Positions 25,710 through 35,002 of a stretch of DNA of 64,000 bases are shown here, piece after piece. How positions within the stretch are numbered: the stretch's first letter is position 1; each line of letters starts with the position of its first letter. A model generated the notes under the pieces. It was not told the DNA's origin. It was given only the letters and a program-made list of their open reading frames with translations, and did no database searches. Source of the stretch: Brevibacillus panacihumi W25 (lineage in GTDB: Bacteria; Bacillota; Bacilli; Brevibacillales; Brevibacillaceae); assembly GCF_000503775.1 (NCBI RefSeq), contig NZ_KI629782.1, positions 2,058,579 through 2,122,578 on the forward strand, read 5' to 3'. The translations under genes were made by a program, and so were the position numbers.

Positions 25710-27146
25710 CTACATCTCTTTCAAAACTTCCGCAATCAGCTTGTTGACCATCGGCGGGTTGGCTTTGCCTTTGGTCTGCTTCATGACTTGTCCGACGAAG
25801 AAGGCAGCAGCCTTTTGGTTCCCCGCCTTGTAGTCAGCGACAGCCTGCGGATTGGAATTGACCGCATCGATGACGATTTGACGCAGAGCGCCCTCATCGC
25901 TGATCTGCACGAGACCTTTTTCCTCGACGATCTGCTTCGGCTCCTTGCCTGTCTCGATCATCTCTTTGAAGACGGTCTTGGCGATTTTCGAGGAAATCGT
26001 GCCGTCTGCGATCAGCTTGATCATCTCGCCCAAGCCATGCGGCGTCATTTTCACGTCAGCGAATTCCATGTCATTGGCATTCAGATGGGCCAGCAGATCT
26101 ACCATCAGCCAGTTGGCGACCGCTTTCGGCTCCGCTCCGGTCTTCACGGTCTCGTCGAAGAAATCAGCCGTCTCCTTGGAAATCGTGAGCACCTCGGCAT
26201 CGGCTTGCGACAGGCCGAACTCGTTCACGTAGCGTGCTTTGCGGGCATCCGGCAGCTCCGGAATGGAAGCACGCACAGCCTCGATCCACTCTTCGGAGAT
26301 CTGCATGCGCACCAGGTCAGGGTCCGGGAAGTAACGGTAGTCATGCGCCTCTTCCTTGGAGCGCATGGAAACGGTCTTGCGGTTGGCTTCATCCCAACGG
26401 CGGGTCTCCTGTACAACCTTGCCGCCCGAATCGAGCACCTCTGCTTGACGTTCCACCTCGTATTCCAGACCCATCTGGACGTTGCGGAACGAGTTCATGT
26501 TTTTCAGCTCAGCCTTGGTGCCGAATTCTTCCTGACCATACGGGCGGATCGAAACGTTCGCGTCGCAGCGCAGCGAGCCCTGCTCCATGCGAACGTCGGA
26601 AACCTCGGTGTACTGGATGATCGCCTTGAGCTTTTCCAGGTACGCACGTGCTTCTTCGGGAGAGCGGAGGTCAGGCTCGGAGACGATTTCTACCAGCGGA
26701 ACACCGACACGGTTGAAGTCTACCAAAGACTCGCCGCCGAAGTCGCTGTGCGTCAGCTTTCCGGCATCCTCTTCCAGGTGCAGGCGGGTGATCCCGATGC
26801 GTTTGGTCTCGCCGTTTACCTCGATGTCAATCCAGCCGTTGTAGCCGATTGGCTGATCGAATTGGGAGATTTGATACGCTTTCGGCGAATCCGGATAAAA
26901 GTAGTTTTTACGATCAAATTTGGTCTCGCGGGAAATCTCGCAGTTGAGGGCGAGCGCCGCTTTCATCGCAAACTCGACCGCTTGCTTGTTCGTTACTGGC
27001 AATACGCCAGGATGCCCCAGACAGATCGGGCAAGTATGGGTATTCGGCGGCGCTCCGAATTCGGTCGGGCAGCCGCAGAAGATTTTACTGTTCGTAGAAA
27101 GCTCGGCATGGACCTCCAGGCCGATGACGGTTTCGTACTTGCTCAT
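25710..27146 (-). CDS. gatB: Asp-tRNA(Asn)/Glu-tRNA(Gln) amidotransferase subunit B
   Basis: The protein has 478 residues from ATG 27146, after GAGGGGG. The N-terminus [15 protein letters not shown] is diagnostic, and [13 protein letters not shown] follows. The C-terminal quarter is the YqeY-like domain that grips tRNA. It activates misacylated Glu-tRNA(Gln) so that GatA-derived ammonia can convert it to Gln-tRNA(Gln). It starts five bases after gatA and ends the gatCAB operon. Confidence 0.97.
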   Translation of the reverse strand: MSKYETVIGLEVHAELSTNSKIFCGCPTEFGAPPNTHTCPICLGHPGVLPVTNKQAVEFAMKAALALNCEISRETKFDRKNYFYPDSPKAYQISQFDQPIGYNGWIDIEVNGETKRIGITRLHLEEDAGKLTHSDFGGESLVDFNRVGVPLVEIVSEPDLRSPEEARAYLEKLKAIIQYTEVSDVRMEQGSLRCDANVSIRPYGQEEFGTKAELKNMNSFRNVQMGLEYEVERQAEVLDSGGKVVQETRRWDEANRKTVSMRSKEEAHDYRYFPDPDLVRMQISEEWIEAVRASIPELPDARKARYVNEFGLSQADAEVLTISKETADFFDETVKTGAEPKAVANWLMVDLLAHLNANDMEFADVKMTPHGLGEMIKLIADGTISSKIAKTVFKEMIETGKEPKQIVEEKGLVQISDEGALRQIVIDAVNSNPQAVADYKAGNQKAAAFFVGQVMKQTKGKANPPMVNKLIAEVLKEM

Positions 27147-27151
27147 GTCTC

Positions 27152-28621
27152 TTACCCCCTCACCCATTCCGGCTTGCGCAGGTGATGGCCGACAGATTGC
27201 TCATAGGCATGCGCCACACGCAGCACGGTGGATTCGTCAAACGCCTTGCCGACGATTTGCAGACCGATCGGCAGACCGCTTTTCGCAAAGCCGCACGGCA
27301 CGCTGATCGCTGGCAGACCCGCCAGGTTGACCGGAACGGTACAGATGTCCTCCAGGTACATCTTGACCGGATCATCCACCTTCTCGCCGATCTTGAATGC
27401 GGTAGTCGGCGTCGTCGGGTGCAAAATGACGTCAAAGTCAGCAAAGATGTTGTTGAAATCCTGAATGATCAGGGTACGGACTTGCTGCGCTTTTTTGTAA
27501 TACGCATCATAATAACCGGAAGACAAGGCGTAGGTGCCAAGCATGATCCGGCGTTTTACCTCTGGTCCGAAGCCTTGGCTGCGGGATTCCTTGTACAGCT
27601 CGATCAGGTTGTCCGCATTGTCGGCACGCACGCCGTAGCGCACGCCGTCAAAACGGGCCAGGTTGGACGATGCCTCCGAGGAAGCCAAGAGATAATAAGC
27701 AGGCACAGCGTATTCGGTATGCGGCATGGACACCTCGCTCCACGTCGCGCCCAGGCTCTCCAACTGCTTCAGGGCTGCCAGAACAGCATCCCGCACCTCA
27801 GAATCGATGCCTTCTCCGATCAGCTCTTTCGGCACGCCGATGCGCAGACCTTTGACGTCACCTGTCAAAGAAGACAGGAAGTCAGGCACCTCTACATTGG
27901 CAGAGGTGGAGTCATACGCGTCATGTCCGGCGATTGCCTGCAGGACATAAGCTGCGTCCTCCACGTTTTTCGTAATCGGTCCGATCTGATCCAATGACGA
28001 GGCGAAGGCTACCAGTCCAAAGCGGGAGACGCGTCCATAGGTAGGCTTCAAGCCGACGACACCGCAAAAAGCGGCTGGCTGGCGAATCGATCCGCCCGTG
28101 TCAGAGCCGAGTGTGTAGTAAAAGTGGCGCGCTGCCATCGCTGCAGCAGAACCGCCGCTGGAACCGCCTGGCACGTAGTCGGTATTCCACGGATTTTTCG
28201 TCGGGAAAAAGCCGGAATTTTCATTGGAGCCGCCCATGGCGAACTCGTCCATGTTCAGCTTGGCGACGATAACCGAGCCGGCTTCCTTCACCTTCTGCGA
28301 TACCGTTCCATCGTAGACGGGGTCGTAGTTGGACAAAAATTTGCTGGCACACGTGGTGCGGATGCCTTTTGTTACCATATTGTCCTTCAATCCGGCAGGC
28401 AGACCGTACAAAAGCCCAAGCTCTTCCCCTTTGACGAGCTGTTCATCCAGCTTGCGGGCATGAGCAAGGGCACCCTCCTCATCCACTTCCAGAACGGATT
28501 TGATCTGATCATCATGCTCCTTGATACTCGCTACGGAAGCTTGTACCAAATCAGTCACAGACAATTCCTTCGCGCGCAAGGCGCTATGTATCTCCGACAA
28601 TCGCTTGTCAAACAGCGACAC
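27152..28621 (-). CDS. gatA: Asp-tRNA(Asn)/Glu-tRNA(Gln) amidotransferase subunit A
   Basis: The protein has 489 residues of the amidase-signature family. The Ser-Ser-Lys triad is visible in [19 protein letters not shown] and [11 protein letters not shown]. It releases ammonia from glutamine or asparagine and passes it to GatB. The start is GTG 28621, eight bases after GGGAGG, 33 bases after gatC. Confidence 0.97.
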   Translation of the reverse strand: MSLFDKRLSEIHSALRAKELSVTDLVQASVASIKEHDDQIKSVLEVDEEGALAHARKLDEQLVKGEELGLLYGLPAGLKDNMVTKGIRTTCASKFLSNYDPVYDGTVSQKVKEAGSVIVAKLNMDEFAMGGSNENSGFFPTKNPWNTDYVPGGSSGGSAAAMAARHFYYTLGSDTGGSIRQPAAFCGVVGLKPTYGRVSRFGLVAFASSLDQIGPITKNVEDAAYVLQAIAGHDAYDSTSANVEVPDFLSSLTGDVKGLRIGVPKELIGEGIDSEVRDAVLAALKQLESLGATWSEVSMPHTEYAVPAYYLLASSEASSNLARFDGVRYGVRADNADNLIELYKESRSQGFGPEVKRRIMLGTYALSSGYYDAYYKKAQQVRTLIIQDFNNIFADFDVILHPTTPTTAFKIGEKVDDPVKMYLEDICTVPVNLAGLPAISVPCGFAKSGLPIGLQIVGKAFDESTVLRVAHAYEQSVGHHLRKPEWVRG

Positions 28622-28654
28622 AGCAAGTTCCTCCCTTCTCTTTCTCCTGGATCG

Positions 28655-28945
28655 TTATTCAAATACAGCAGGTACTTTAAACTGATCGTCTTCGTGATCA
28701 GGAGCGTTTTTCAGCACTTCCGCGATCGGCAGGGACGGTCTGTTCACGTCTTCTCTCATGACGTTCTTCACATCCGTCGCATGGCTGGTCGGCTGTACCT
28801 GGGACGTATCCAGCTCGTTCAATTTGGCGGCAAAATCAAGAATCGCGTTCAGATCCTTGGTGTATCGCTCTGCCTCTTCTTCTGTCAACTGCAAGCGGGC
28901 CAGGTTGGCTACGTGCTCCACTTCTTTGCGGGTAATGGCACTCAT
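28655..28945 (-). CDS. gatC: Asp-tRNA(Asn)/Glu-tRNA(Gln) amidotransferase subunit C
   Basis: The protein has 96 residues. [20 protein letters not shown] and the C-terminal [14 protein letters not shown] are typical of GatC, which stabilises the GatA-GatB complex. The start is ATG 28945, eight bases after GGAGG; the GTG three codons upstream abuts that site. It is the first gene of the operon. Confidence 0.95.
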   Translation of the reverse strand: MSAITRKEVEHVANLARLQLTEEEAERYTKDLNAILDFAAKLNELDTSQVQPTSHATDVKNVMREDVNRPSLPIAEVLKNAPDHEDDQFKVPAVFE

Positions 28946-29032
28946 GTTCTCCACCTCCGAATCATATCACATAACTTTGATCTTACTTGAAAGATGCCCG
29001 TTGAGTCAATTTTCCCACTCCAAAGAAAGCGA

Positions 29033-29069
29033 AAAAAGCCCAAGACCAAATGAGTCTGGGCATCTTTTT
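29033..29069 (-). terminator. Terminator of psd
   Basis: On the minus strand the stem pairs GCCCAGAC with GTCTTGGGC and is followed by six T. It lies between the hairpin repeat and gatC, closing the psd transcript. The plus strand also carries T after the stem, so it may act both ways. Confidence 0.7.
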
Positions 29070-29071
29070 CT

Positions 29072-29149
29072 GTGAAAAACGTCTCGACGTTTTTCATCAA
29101 AGTGGATGTGACCGCTTGCGGTCAAACAAAACGGTCATGACCGTTTTGT
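29072..29149. repeat. Triple-hairpin intergenic repeat, copy 2
   Basis: It repeats the arrangement at 18220-18297: GAAAAACGT...ACGTTTTTC, TGACCGCTTGCGGTCA and ACAAAACGGTCATGACCGTT with its continuation. The second hairpin is identical in the two copies. In the first hairpin, copy 2 has an extra closing pair where the copies differ. Confidence 0.85.
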
Positions 29150-29154
29150 GCTTA

Positions 29155-30003
29155 TTAGGATGTTGCCGGAATGGTGGCTAGTTTTTGACCCATCAGCAGG
29201 CTGGCTCCTGCCTCGACTCCCGGTGCCCATTCCACCTGACCGGATTCAAACAAAAGGATTACCGTAGAGCCAAACTCAAACCAGCCCAGCTCCGCTCCTT
29301 TTTCATAGCGCGGCGTACCTTTGATCGGCCCTTCCATCTGCTGCGCATGCTTGATGTTGGTCGTGGCTGTATTGTAGACGACCTTGACGCTGCCGACAAA
29401 CAGCGCCCCTACCTTGACCACTGCCACAGCCCCCTGATGATCGGTGCGGATGTAGGTCACAAGACGTTCGTTGCGGGCAAAGAGCCGATCCACATGTTCG
29501 ACGCCCAATTGATTCACGGGATAGAGTCTGCCGGGCAGATAGCTGTAGCCCATCAGATCTCCGGTGACTGGCATGTGAATCCGGTGGTAATCCCGCGGAC
29601 TCAAATAGATGGTGATAAACTTGCCTCCGTAATACCGCTCCGCCTCATGCGCGCATCCTCCCAGCAATTCAGCGACGCTGTAGCTCTTGCCTTTTGCCTG
29701 GATCAGCGTTCCTTCGCAGATGTCCCCCAGATGGGAAATGGTCCCGTCCACTGGACTTGCCACTACATCGGCCCCCTGCGCGATGGGACGTGTGCCCGGT
29801 TTCAGACGGCGCGTAAAAAACTCTTTCAGTGTATGGTATTCTTTTACAGGCTTTTCGACGATTGAGGTATCGATCTTGTAGTGCCGGATGTATCGTTGGA
29901 TCGCCAAACGGCTAAATTTCGATGCGGTAATTTTTCCCATCGTCCGTGACATCGCATTTTGCGGCAGACGATGAATCAAGCCTGGTAACAACTTATTTCG
30001 CAT
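29155..30003 (-). CDS. psd: Phosphatidylserine decarboxylase proenzyme
   Basis: The protein has 282 residues from ATG 30003, seven bases after GAGGAG. Conserved motifs include SPVDGTISHLG, FITIYLSPRDYHRIHMPV and, near the end, WFEFGSTVILLFE. The GST there is the self-cleavage site that makes the pyruvoyl cofactor. It makes phosphatidylethanolamine at the membrane. An in-frame extension to 30066 lacks a ribosome binding site. Confidence 0.93.
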   Translation of the reverse strand: MRNKLLPGLIHRLPQNAMSRTMGKITASKFSRLAIQRYIRHYKIDTSIVEKPVKEYHTLKEFFTRRLKPGTRPIAQGADVVASPVDGTISHLGDICEGTLIQAKGKSYSVAELLGGCAHEAERYYGGKFITIYLSPRDYHRIHMPVTGDLMGYSYLPGRLYPVNQLGVEHVDRLFARNERLVTYIRTDHQGAVAVVKVGALFVGSVKVVYNTATTNIKHAQQMEGPIKGTPRYEKGAELGWFEFGSTVILLFESGQVEWAPGVEAGASLLMGQKLATIPATS

Positions 30004-30180
30004 AGTACAACTCCTCATTTGATCCGGTAAGAAAACCTCTATCGCGGCCACTTGGACAAGGTTCATCCGCGTTTTACAGGTTGGAAAAATGGATAACCCT
30101 ACTTTACCACTTCCGCTTCCTTCCAGTAAACCCCTGCACCTCCGCCTTTGAGATCATTTTCATTCGATTCCAGCCTGTAC

Positions 30181-30186
30181 TATAAT
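30181..30186 (+). promoter_or_regulatory. Possible -10 element for the PAS-GGDEF gene
   Basis: A perfect TATAAT lies 35 bases before the start codon. The -35 region (TTTTCA or TTTCAT at about 17-18 bases) is poor, so other factors may be needed. Confidence 0.4.
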
Positions 30187-30220
30187 ATATAGAATAAGCC
30201 TACACAGGAGATAAGCAGAT

Positions 30221-31207
30221 ATGCGCAACCAGAGCAGCGAAGACCACACTTGGAGAGAAAAACAACAAGACAGTGCCAAGCATGACATTGCAACCCTTCT
30301 CCATCAGTATGGGGATGTTTTATCTGACTTATTTGAACATATTTCCGACATGCTCTTTATGATGTCCGTTGAAGAGCTGTCAAACGGTGAATACCAGTTC
30401 CGTTATGAACTGATGAATCCCTCGGCCATGCGCATATCCGAATTGGATGAGAGCGCGTACGGAAAGCGTTTCGAGGATGTATTTCCAGCGGAGAAAGCAG
30501 ACCAGTTAAACCGCATGTACACCGAAGCCGTCACCTGCCGGAAAGCCACACGCTTTACGTCTGAGGACGAAATCATTGGCGAAACCATCCTGACTCCCGT
30601 GATCAACAAAGAAGGGATCTGCACGCATGTATTCGCCGTCACACGAGATATTACCCAACACAAGAAGCGGGAGTTAACGCTGGAATTCATGGCCTACCAC
30701 GATATGCTGACAGGTCTTCCGAATCGCCGTCTGCTGGAGCTGGACTTGCAGCGGGCTTTGGAAGATGCCAATAGCACCCAGGAGATGGTCGCCATCCTGT
30801 TCTTGGACTGTGATTATTTCAAGCAGATCAACGACACCTGGGGCCATCAGGCTGGAGATGTGTTTCTCCAACTGCTGGCGGAGCGCCTCAAGTCTTGTGT
30901 GCGAGAAGAGGATACTTTGTCGCGTCTGGGCGGGGATGAGTTTGTCATCGTACTTCGCCGGGTGAGTCGTCCAGACCAGGCAGCAGAGGTGGCCGCACGC
31001 ATTTTGCACTCCATCCAGCAGCCGTGGCAGGTACACGATGCCACTTTCACCGTGACCACCAGCATCGGGATCTCCCTCTATCCGCTCCATTCCCTGCATG
31101 CCGACGAATTGCTCAACTGTGCAGACGAAGCGCTTTATCGCGCGAAGGCAAAGGGACGCAATCAGTACGTCATCTACTCACGGGAGTCCGAAACGGATTC
31201 TCGCTAA
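30221..31207 (+). CDS. PAS-GGDEF diguanylate cyclase
   Basis: The protein has 328 residues and no membrane segment. An N-terminal PAS-like sensory domain (residues about 30-150) ends in FAVTRDITQHKKREL. The GGDEF domain (about 160-325) has HDMLTGLPNRRLLE, the active-site SRLGGDEFVIV, and an intact RxxD inhibitory site (REED) five residues before GGDEF. It should make cyclic di-GMP with product feedback inhibition. It starts after AGGAG and appears to be a single-gene unit. Confidence 0.9.
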   Translation: MRNQSSEDHTWREKQQDSAKHDIATLLHQYGDVLSDLFEHISDMLFMMSVEELSNGEYQFRYELMNPSAMRISELDESAYGKRFEDVFPAEKADQLNRMYTEAVTCRKATRFTSEDEIIGETILTPVINKEGICTHVFAVTRDITQHKKRELTLEFMAYHDMLTGLPNRRLLELDLQRALEDANSTQEMVAILFLDCDYFKQINDTWGHQAGDVFLQLLAERLKSCVREEDTLSRLGGDEFVIVLRRVSRPDQAAEVAARILHSIQQPWQVHDATFTVTTSIGISLYPLHSLHADELLNCADEALYRAKAKGRNQYVIYSRESETDSR

Positions 31208-31236
31208 AAAAAGAGCCATCCCATTTGGGACAGCTC
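31208..31236 (-). terminator. Terminator of rocA
   Basis: On the minus strand GAGC..TCCCA pairs with TGGGA..GCTC and is followed by seven T. It lies directly after the rocA stop and between two convergent genes. Confidence 0.8.
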
Positions 31237-31243
31237 CTTGCCA

Positions 31244-32791
31244 TTACAATTTTTCCGAAACCAGCTTCGCTTGTGTAAAGAGCAGCAGATAGTCTGGTCC
31301 ACCTGCTTTTGAATCGGTACCCGACATGTTGAATCCGCCGAATGGATGGACGCCAACCAATGCCCCTGTGCACTTGCGATTGAAGTACAGATTGCCGACA
31401 TGGAATTCTTCGCGGGCGCGCTCCAGATGGGCACGATTGCGGCTGATGATAGAGCCAGTCAGTCCGTACTCGGTATTGTTCGCAATTTCCATCGCGTGAT
31501 CGAAGTCTTTCGCTTTGGTGAAAGCAACTACCGGTCCGAAAATTTCCTCCTGCATGATCCGTGCTTGCGGGTCTACATCCGCGAATACGGTCGGCATGAT
31601 GAAGTAACCGCCTTCTGGTCCCTTCTCGCCGCCTGCCATCAATTTGCCTTCCTTCTTGCCGATCTCGATGTACTCCAGGATTTTTTGATAGGCTTTGTCA
31701 TCTACGACTGGACCTGTGTAGTAGTCGTTGGAAGCCACGTCGCCTACTGTCAGTTGCTTGGTCAGCTCGACGACGCGTCCCAGCACCTGGTCGTACACAT
31801 CCTGATGCACGATTGCACGCGAGCATGCAGAGCATTTTTGTCCGGAGAATCCGAAAGCAGATGCCACGATGGACTGCGCAGCCAATTCGATGTCGCAATC
31901 GCTATCGACCACGATGGAGTCCTTGCCACCCATCTCGGCGATCAGGCGCTTCATCCATTTTTGGCCTGGGCGATGCTTGGCAGCCAGTTCGTTGATGCGG
32001 AGGCCGACATCACGCGAACCTGTAAAGCTGATAAAGCGCGTCGACGTATGCTCGACGAGATAATCGCCAATCTCGCTACCAGAGCCTGGTACGAAGTTGA
32101 CAACCCCTGCTGGTACGCCAGCGTCTTCGAGAATCTCCATGAATTTGGCAGCGATCACTGGTGTAGTAGAAGCAGGCTTCAGCACGACAGTATTTCCTGC
32201 CACCAAAGCAGCTGTGGTCATTCCCACCATAATCGCCAACGGGAAGTTCCACGGCGGAATTACGACACCTACGCCCAATGGCACGTAGTACAATTCGTTG
32301 TCCTCATCCGCGATGCGGGTCAAGTCGTGACGTTGGGACAGCTTATCCATCTGGCGGCCGTAGTACTCCATGAAGTCAATCGCTTCTGCGGTATCCGCAT
32401 CTGCTTCTGCCCAGCTTTTCCCTGCTTCTTTTACCAGCCATGCAGAGAATTCATGCTTGCGCCGACGCAGGATCGCGGCTGCTTTATAGAGATAGCGGGA
32501 ACGCTCGGTGCCAGGAACCTTTTTCCAGGTTTCAAAAGTGCTTACGGCTGCCTGCATCGCTTTTTCTGCGAGCTCCTGGTTCGCTTGCGAGACGATCCCT
32601 ACGACTTGCTTTGTATCAGAAGGGTTGATGGAGGGGACTTTCCGTTCGGTAGAAATACGCTCTCCGCCAATAATCAGGTCGTATTCGCGTCCGAGCTCAC
32701 TTTCCACTTTGGCCAGTGCCTTCTCGAATGCCTGTTTATTTTCCGGTAATCCAAAATTGGTAAACGCCTCGTTTTTGAATTCTACTTGCAT
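31244..32791 (-). CDS. rocA: L-glutamate gamma-semialdehyde dehydrogenase (1-pyrroline-5-carboxylate dehydrogenase)
   Basis: The protein has 515 residues, the usual length for Bacillus RocA/PruA. The catalytic cysteine is in [13 protein letters not shown] and the general base glutamate in [24 protein letters not shown] is the cofactor region. It oxidises glutamate semialdehyde to glutamate in proline and arginine breakdown. The start is ATG 32791, eight bases after AAGGAGG. It is a single gene with its own promoter region and terminator. Confidence 0.93.
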   Translation of the reverse strand: MQVEFKNEAFTNFGLPENKQAFEKALAKVESELGREYDLIIGGERISTERKVPSINPSDTKQVVGIVSQANQELAEKAMQAAVSTFETWKKVPGTERSRYLYKAAAILRRRKHEFSAWLVKEAGKSWAEADADTAEAIDFMEYYGRQMDKLSQRHDLTRIADEDNELYYVPLGVGVVIPPWNFPLAIMVGMTTAALVAGNTVVLKPASTTPVIAAKFMEILEDAGVPAGVVNFVPGSGSEIGDYLVEHTSTRFISFTGSRDVGLRINELAAKHRPGQKWMKRLIAEMGGKDSIVVDSDCDIELAAQSIVASAFGFSGQKCSACSRAIVHQDVYDQVLGRVVELTKQLTVGDVASNDYYTGPVVDDKAYQKILEYIEIGKKEGKLMAGGEKGPEGGYFIMPTVFADVDPQARIMQEEIFGPVVAFTKAKDFDHAMEIANNTEYGLTGSIISRNRAHLERAREEFHVGNLYFNRKCTGALVGVHPFGGFNMSGTDSKAGGPDYLLLFTQAKLVSEKL

Positions 32792-32940
32792 ATGTGACGC
32801 CTCCTTTTCCATTTCCATTCTTGCAAACCATTCCTGTACTTACTTATGCAAAGTTCATACCAATCAGCACAATTGTCGTCTACCACGCTAGTGTTTGCCT
32901 TTTTGCGTAAAAACAACAATTCGAGGGGTACTTTCTTGTT

Positions 32941-32990
32941 AACACTTTTGTTCAGTATTATATACACTTTTGTTTACACGTGTGTAAGTT
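32941..32990 (-). promoter_or_regulatory. rocA promoter with operator-like repeats
   Basis: A perfect minus-strand TATAAT lies at 32957-32962. Two direct copies of ACACTTTTGTT (plus-strand reading) at 32942-32952 and 32964-32974 flank it. A near-palindrome, TTACACGTGTGTAA, lies at 32974-32987, around the expected -35. The layout suggests a regulator binding at the promoter. No RocR- or SigL-type (-24/-12) motif was seen. Confidence 0.5.
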
Positions 32991-33015
32991 AATTCAGGAA
33001 GTGGTGATATGTTTT

Positions 33016-33042
33016 GGTCAGGCTGTAGTGGCAGGGAGGAAA
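33016..33042 (+). repeat. Left fragment of a structured repeat interrupted by IS110
   Basis: These 27 bases closely match 63767-63795, including GGCTG.AGTGG.GGGAGGAAA. The remainder of the repeat continues at 34636, after the IS110 element. The two parts together reconstitute a copy of the repeat at the end of the window. Confidence 0.75.
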
Positions 33043-33118
33043 CCAGCTAATATTTTGTCAAGAGTATCCTTATTATTTTCTTTGAAGTTGTGCTATATTG
33101 TTGAAAAGCATGCAAAAT

Positions 33119-33140
33119 AACCTCTCTAAAGGGAGAGGTT
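33119..33140 (-). terminator. Stem-loop after the IS110 transposase gene
   Basis: AACCTCTC pairs with GAGAGGTT around a short loop, 17 bases after the transposase stop. The following minus-strand sequence is ATTTTG, so it may be a weak terminator. It could also be part of the element end. Confidence 0.4.
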
Positions 33141-33156
33141 ATGGAAATTCATTCCA

Positions 33157-34395
33157 TTACGCTGACTGAAAGTCAGCCTTATAAGGTTCGCTTCTCGTTA
33201 AAATGCAGTATATCCAGCGAATTAGCTTATTCACACAAGCAATCACAACCTGTTTGTGGGGCTTTCCTTCCCCCTTTTTCACGTCATAATACTCACGTAA
33301 TCGCTGATTTACTGAGCTTTGTAAGAGACACCCCTTTCGTCTTCTTACTCCGCATTGTACAGCTTGGTACAGCGCTCTTCGCAAGCGTTTGGAACCCCGT
33401 TTGGTAATTCGGTTTGTGCTTGCTGTGAACTTTCCGGAGGATGTGACACTTGGGTCAACCCCAGCGAATGCGACCAATTTCTTTGCGTGGTCAAACCGTT
33501 CGATTTCCCCAATTTCGGCCAGGATTGTGGCAGCAATCTTGTTTCCCACGCCGGGAATCGAACGGAGTAGATCATATTCTTTTTTTTCTTCAGCCAGGGC
33601 ATCTATTTGTTTTTCAAGCTTGGATAGATGCTCCTGGTATTGAAGTAGCAACGTGATGAACATACGTAAACTAAGCACATAACTCTCATGGACCCCTTCT
33701 TGAAAGGGGCTTTTTTCTGCCGCTGCCATCATATCTATTGCCTTTTCCTTTGCCCACTTCGGTGACCGTCCACGAACAAGCTTTGTGTTCATACACTCCG
33801 CTAGCTTGTCCACTCCTGCCGTTTTTACCGCCCCTGGTGTTGAATACATTTCCAACACTCCCAATGATACCGTTGAATACAAATCCCCAAACACACCTTC
33901 ATACGTGGGAAAGACCTGGTCTAGGACAGCCCGAAATTGCAATTTTGTCTGAACATACATATCCGTCATTGCCTCATGTTGTCTCGTGAGATGACGTAAA
34001 TGAAGCCAGTGCGTTTCCTGCTTTTGGTACGGTTCAAACTCCTCTTTGTAATAAAGTTCTCCTAAATGAACCGCGTCCAATTTATCGGTCTTCACTTTTC
34101 TTAGGTGCGTTTTCTTAGCCCGCTGGGCTAATAAGGGATTAAGGATATACAGGTCATAATTTTTCTCCTCTGCCCACTCTACAATGGGAAGGTGGTAGTG
34201 ACCTGTAGCCTCAAGAATAATTGCTGGACGACAACCGCTGTCCTTTTCTACTTCCTTTAGCCTTCCATGAAGCCATTCCAAATCTGTTATGGTATGCGAA
34301 AAACGAAATCCTTTTCCGTATAATTTGTTCCGATCCAGAAAGATCTGTGCTTGGCTTTCTCCTTTTGCCACATCGATTCCTACAACTGGATTCAC
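33157..34395 (-). CDS. IS110-family DEDD transposase
   Basis: The protein has 412 residues, starting at GTG 34395 with an AAGGAAG site just upstream and giving the typical N-terminus NPVVGIDVAKGESQ. The other DEDD residues are in IILEATGHYHLPIVEWA and KTDKLDAVHLGELYY. The C-terminal Tnp20 domain has SIPGVGNKIAATILAEIGEI and a serine in DPSVTSSGKFTAS. The frame is open upstream to 34506, but that part overlaps the presumed guide-RNA region. Confidence 0.95.
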   Translation of the reverse strand: MNPVVGIDVAKGESQAQIFLDRNKLYGKGFRFSHTITDLEWLHGRLKEVEKDSGCRPAIILEATGHYHLPIVEWAEEKNYDLYILNPLLAQRAKKTHLRKVKTDKLDAVHLGELYYKEEFEPYQKQETHWLHLRHLTRQHEAMTDMYVQTKLQFRAVLDQVFPTYEGVFGDLYSTVSLGVLEMYSTPGAVKTAGVDKLAECMNTKLVRGRSPKWAKEKAIDMMAAAEKSPFQEGVHESYVLSLRMFITLLLQYQEHLSKLEKQIDALAEEKKEYDLLRSIPGVGNKIAATILAEIGEIERFDHAKKLVAFAGVDPSVTSSGKFTASTNRITKRGSKRLRRALYQAVQCGVRRRKGCLLQSSVNQRLREYYDVKKGEGKPHKQVVIACVNKLIRWIYCILTRSEPYKADFQSA

Positions 34396-34635
34396 GTTCT
34401 TCCTTCCCCTCACTTCTTTTACCGGCAGCCCCTTTAGCACTTGTATGCCATAGCTTCGCATGTGATACGGGATCTTGTCCCAACCAGCCCAAACATAGTT
34501 GTACAAGTAGGGGGTGAACAGTTTCCTCCACGGGTTTTTCCCAAAAAGGGGATCGTTCTACCCGGCTACCAATAGAGTAAAGCCATTTCCATGAAAAATG
34601 GCCAGCCAGTTTTTTCTGGCTGACCTCATAATACG
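34396..34635 (-). ncRNA. Candidate bridge RNA of the second IS110 element
   Basis: The 240 bases before the transposase start are the position where canonical IS110 elements such as IS621 encode their bridge RNA. On the minus strand the region holds a hairpin with a 9-of-10 match (GGTCAGCCAG with CTGGCTGGCC), followed by a second stem around CCGGGT...ACCCG. The RNA is inferred from position and hairpins. Confidence 0.45.
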
Positions 34636-34838
34636 AAAAAGGGGAAGACGCTTGAGGTCGGTTGGGATCTTTCCATGGGGTCATTCCTGGTCGGCTCCAC
34701 TCCAAAGGCGGAACCGCAGTCAAAAGCAGCCGCTTCGAAGAAGCGGTTCAGGGTTGACTGCTAAAAGCGTGTTCCGCCTTTTCCGTTGCGCCTGGGTTGA
34801 GATCCCAAATACCTTGCGCTTTCTTCCCCTTTTTCCTC
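34636..34838. repeat. Right part of a long structured repeat (copy split by IS110)
   Basis: Nested stems can be traced. The outer stem is 34636-34648 with 34822-34834. The next is 34662-34670 with 34800-34808. Then 34704-34714 pairs with 34771-34781 (AAAGGCGGAAC with GTTCCGCCTTT). Then 34716-34723 pairs with 34754-34761. An inner hairpin is CCGCTTC-GAA-GAAGCGG. The same fold occurs at 63789-63996 with compensatory changes. No open frame is conserved between copies. Confidence 0.8.
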
Positions 34839-35002
34839 GGACAGCTTCACTTGATGTTCGATGCAAAATGTTTAAGACTGAATGCGAATCATTATTCAAC
34901 GGGCAGTAGTCTTTTAATAAAAGGGTTTTTGACTATTGTTTGCTGAAATAATTTAGGTGTGACTAGCAAAGCATGAATTTATCTAAAGATAAGGATGTTA
35001 TA

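Larger units (their letters stand above)
33043..34635 (-). mobile_element. IS110-family insertion sequence (second copy)
   Basis: The bounds come from comparing the split repeat with its intact copy at 63764-64000: the match stops after GGGAGGAAA at 33042 and resumes with AAAAAGG at 34636. The exact junction within the A run is uncertain. The element is about 1.6 kb, with 240 bases of noncoding sequence before the transposase and about 110 after it. This is the canonical IS110-subgroup layout. Confidence 0.75.

Noticed and set aside
25680..27185. Long plus-strand open frame over gatB
   Set aside because: It is antisense to a certain gene, and its start lies inside the terminator.
31346..32749. 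Long plus-strand open frame over rocA
   Set aside because: It is antisense to a gene with all catalytic motifs, and it has no recognisable domains.
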